Shown: piece after piece, positions 6,157-6,419 of the stretch | How positions within the stretch are numbered: the stretch's first letter is position 1 | Layout of the letters: every line of letters starts with the position of its first letter | Assembly: GCA_027032855.1 (NCBI GenBank) | Contig: JALVLX010000008.1 | Span: 1 to 6,419 of the forward strand | Source of the DNA: Flavobacteriales bacterium | Lineage (GTDB): Bacteria; Bacteroidota; Bacteroidia; Flavobacteriales; Flavobacteriaceae | DNA: 6,419 nucleotides | Direction of reading: 5' to 3' | Translations under genes and position numbers: made by a program | The notes under the pieces: generated by a model | Seen by the model: the letters and a program-made list of their open reading frames with translations, nothing else | Database searches by the model: none | Told to the model about the DNA's origin: nothing

Positions 6157-6217
6157 CTTTCAACATTCGGTTACTGAGCTTGTCGAAGTATAACTTTTAA
6201 CTTTCAACTATTCTAGT
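6156..6217 (-). repeat. Copy 2 of the approximately 60-base dispersed repeat
   Basis: This segment aligns with 2955-3015 in the same orientation and shares the exact core GTTACTGAGCTTG (6170-6182). On the minus strand it reads TACTTCGACAAGCTCAGTAACC. The similarity covers the carbamate kinase stop codon and runs into its last six codons. The core resembles TTCGACAAGCTCAG repeats that I recall as common between genes in several bacterial phyla; this was not checked. Confidence 0.8.
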
Positions 6218-6419
6218 GCCCGTTTGATTTTTAATGCCATTCAAGTCCGTGATTAAAACTTCTTTGCCACCTGCTTCAATAAAATCAATAGTGGCTTTAA
6301 TTTTAGGTGCCATGTTTCCCTCTCCGAATTTGCCTTCTTTCAAATATTTTTTAGCATCTTGAACAGGAAGCTTTTTGATGGCTTGTTGTTGTTCGGTACC
6401 GTAATTTAGGTACACAAAA
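6197..6419 (-). CDS. arcC: Carbamate kinase, C-terminal part, cut by the window edge
   Basis: Only the last 73 codons are present; the frame is still open at the right edge, so the real start lies outside. Carbamate kinase interconverts carbamoyl phosphate plus ADP with carbamate plus ATP, giving ATP at the end of arginine or purine-derived catabolism. The visible residues match the end of the family closely: VYLNYGTEQQQAI, then LPVQDAKKYLKEGKFGEGNMAPKI, then ATIDFIEAGGKEVLITDL, and the closing TGTRIVES. The FGEGNMAPKIKATIDFIEAGG segment corresponds to the conserved FxxGSMxPKVxAAxxFVExGG of ArcC. The GTG at 6413-6415 is an internal valine codon, not a start. The final codons overlap repeat copy 2. 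A neighbouring ornithine carbamoyltransferase or deiminase gene, if any, would lie beyond the window. Confidence 0.88.
   Translation of the reverse strand, partial: FVYLNYGTEQQQAIKKLPVQDAKKYLKEGKFGEGNMAPKIKATIDFIEAGGKEVLITDLNGIKNQTGTRIVES

Noticed and set aside
6413..6415. GTG as the start of a 72-residue protein
   Set aside because: The residues match the C-terminal third of carbamate kinase, and the frame continues past the window edge; GTG encodes an internal valine.

Overview
The window is low-GC DNA that most likely comes from a member of the Bacteroidota, probably Flavobacteriaceae. The evidence is a GldI-type gliding-motility lipoprotein, a cyclophilin-FKBP fusion lipoprotein, Bacteroidetes-type TAnnTTTG promoter elements, weak or absent Shine-Dalgarno sequences, and a TPR/LytS-type sensor kinase. 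I saw no tRNA, rRNA, CRISPR array, insertion sequence or phage gene.

Layout: bases 1-2168 hold two plus-strand genes. The first is a TPR sensor histidine kinase whose 5' end lies outside the window. It overlaps by 4 bases (ATGA) with coaX, the type III pantothenate kinase. From 2158 to the right end every gene is on the minus strand. In their transcription order (right to left) these are: the C-terminal part of a carbamate kinase (arcC) cut by the window edge; a DHH/DHHA1 phosphoesterase of the NrnA type; gldI; a lipoprotein that fuses a cyclophilin and an FKBP domain; an unrecognised 128-residue coiled-coil protein; and a compact TatD-family hydrolase that converges on coaX with an 11-base overlap.

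The DHH gene, gldI and the cyclophilin-FKBP gene are tightly packed (8-base overlap, then a 2-base gap) and look like one translationally coupled operon. A TACTTTTG promoter element lies just upstream of the DHH gene. The two lipoproteins carry three peptidyl-prolyl isomerase domains between them. Both lack an acidic surface-export signal after the lipid cysteine, so they probably work as periplasmic folding factors, which fits the link of GldI to gliding and type IX secretion. The 128-residue gene follows after 63 bases that contain an AT-rich inverted repeat.

The two larger non-coding stretches are the most unusual part. The gaps at 2821-3010 and 6074-6196 carry two diverged copies of one approximately 60-base repeat, each at the 3' end of a minus-strand gene. 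The first gap also holds a chain of overlapping inverted repeats and a perfect 13-bp terminator hairpin that ends only 16 bases before the tatD-like start codon. I found no clear new multi-gene system. The best leads are the repeat pair that abuts gene ends, the terminator/leaderless arrangement at the tatD-like gene, and the PPIase operon.
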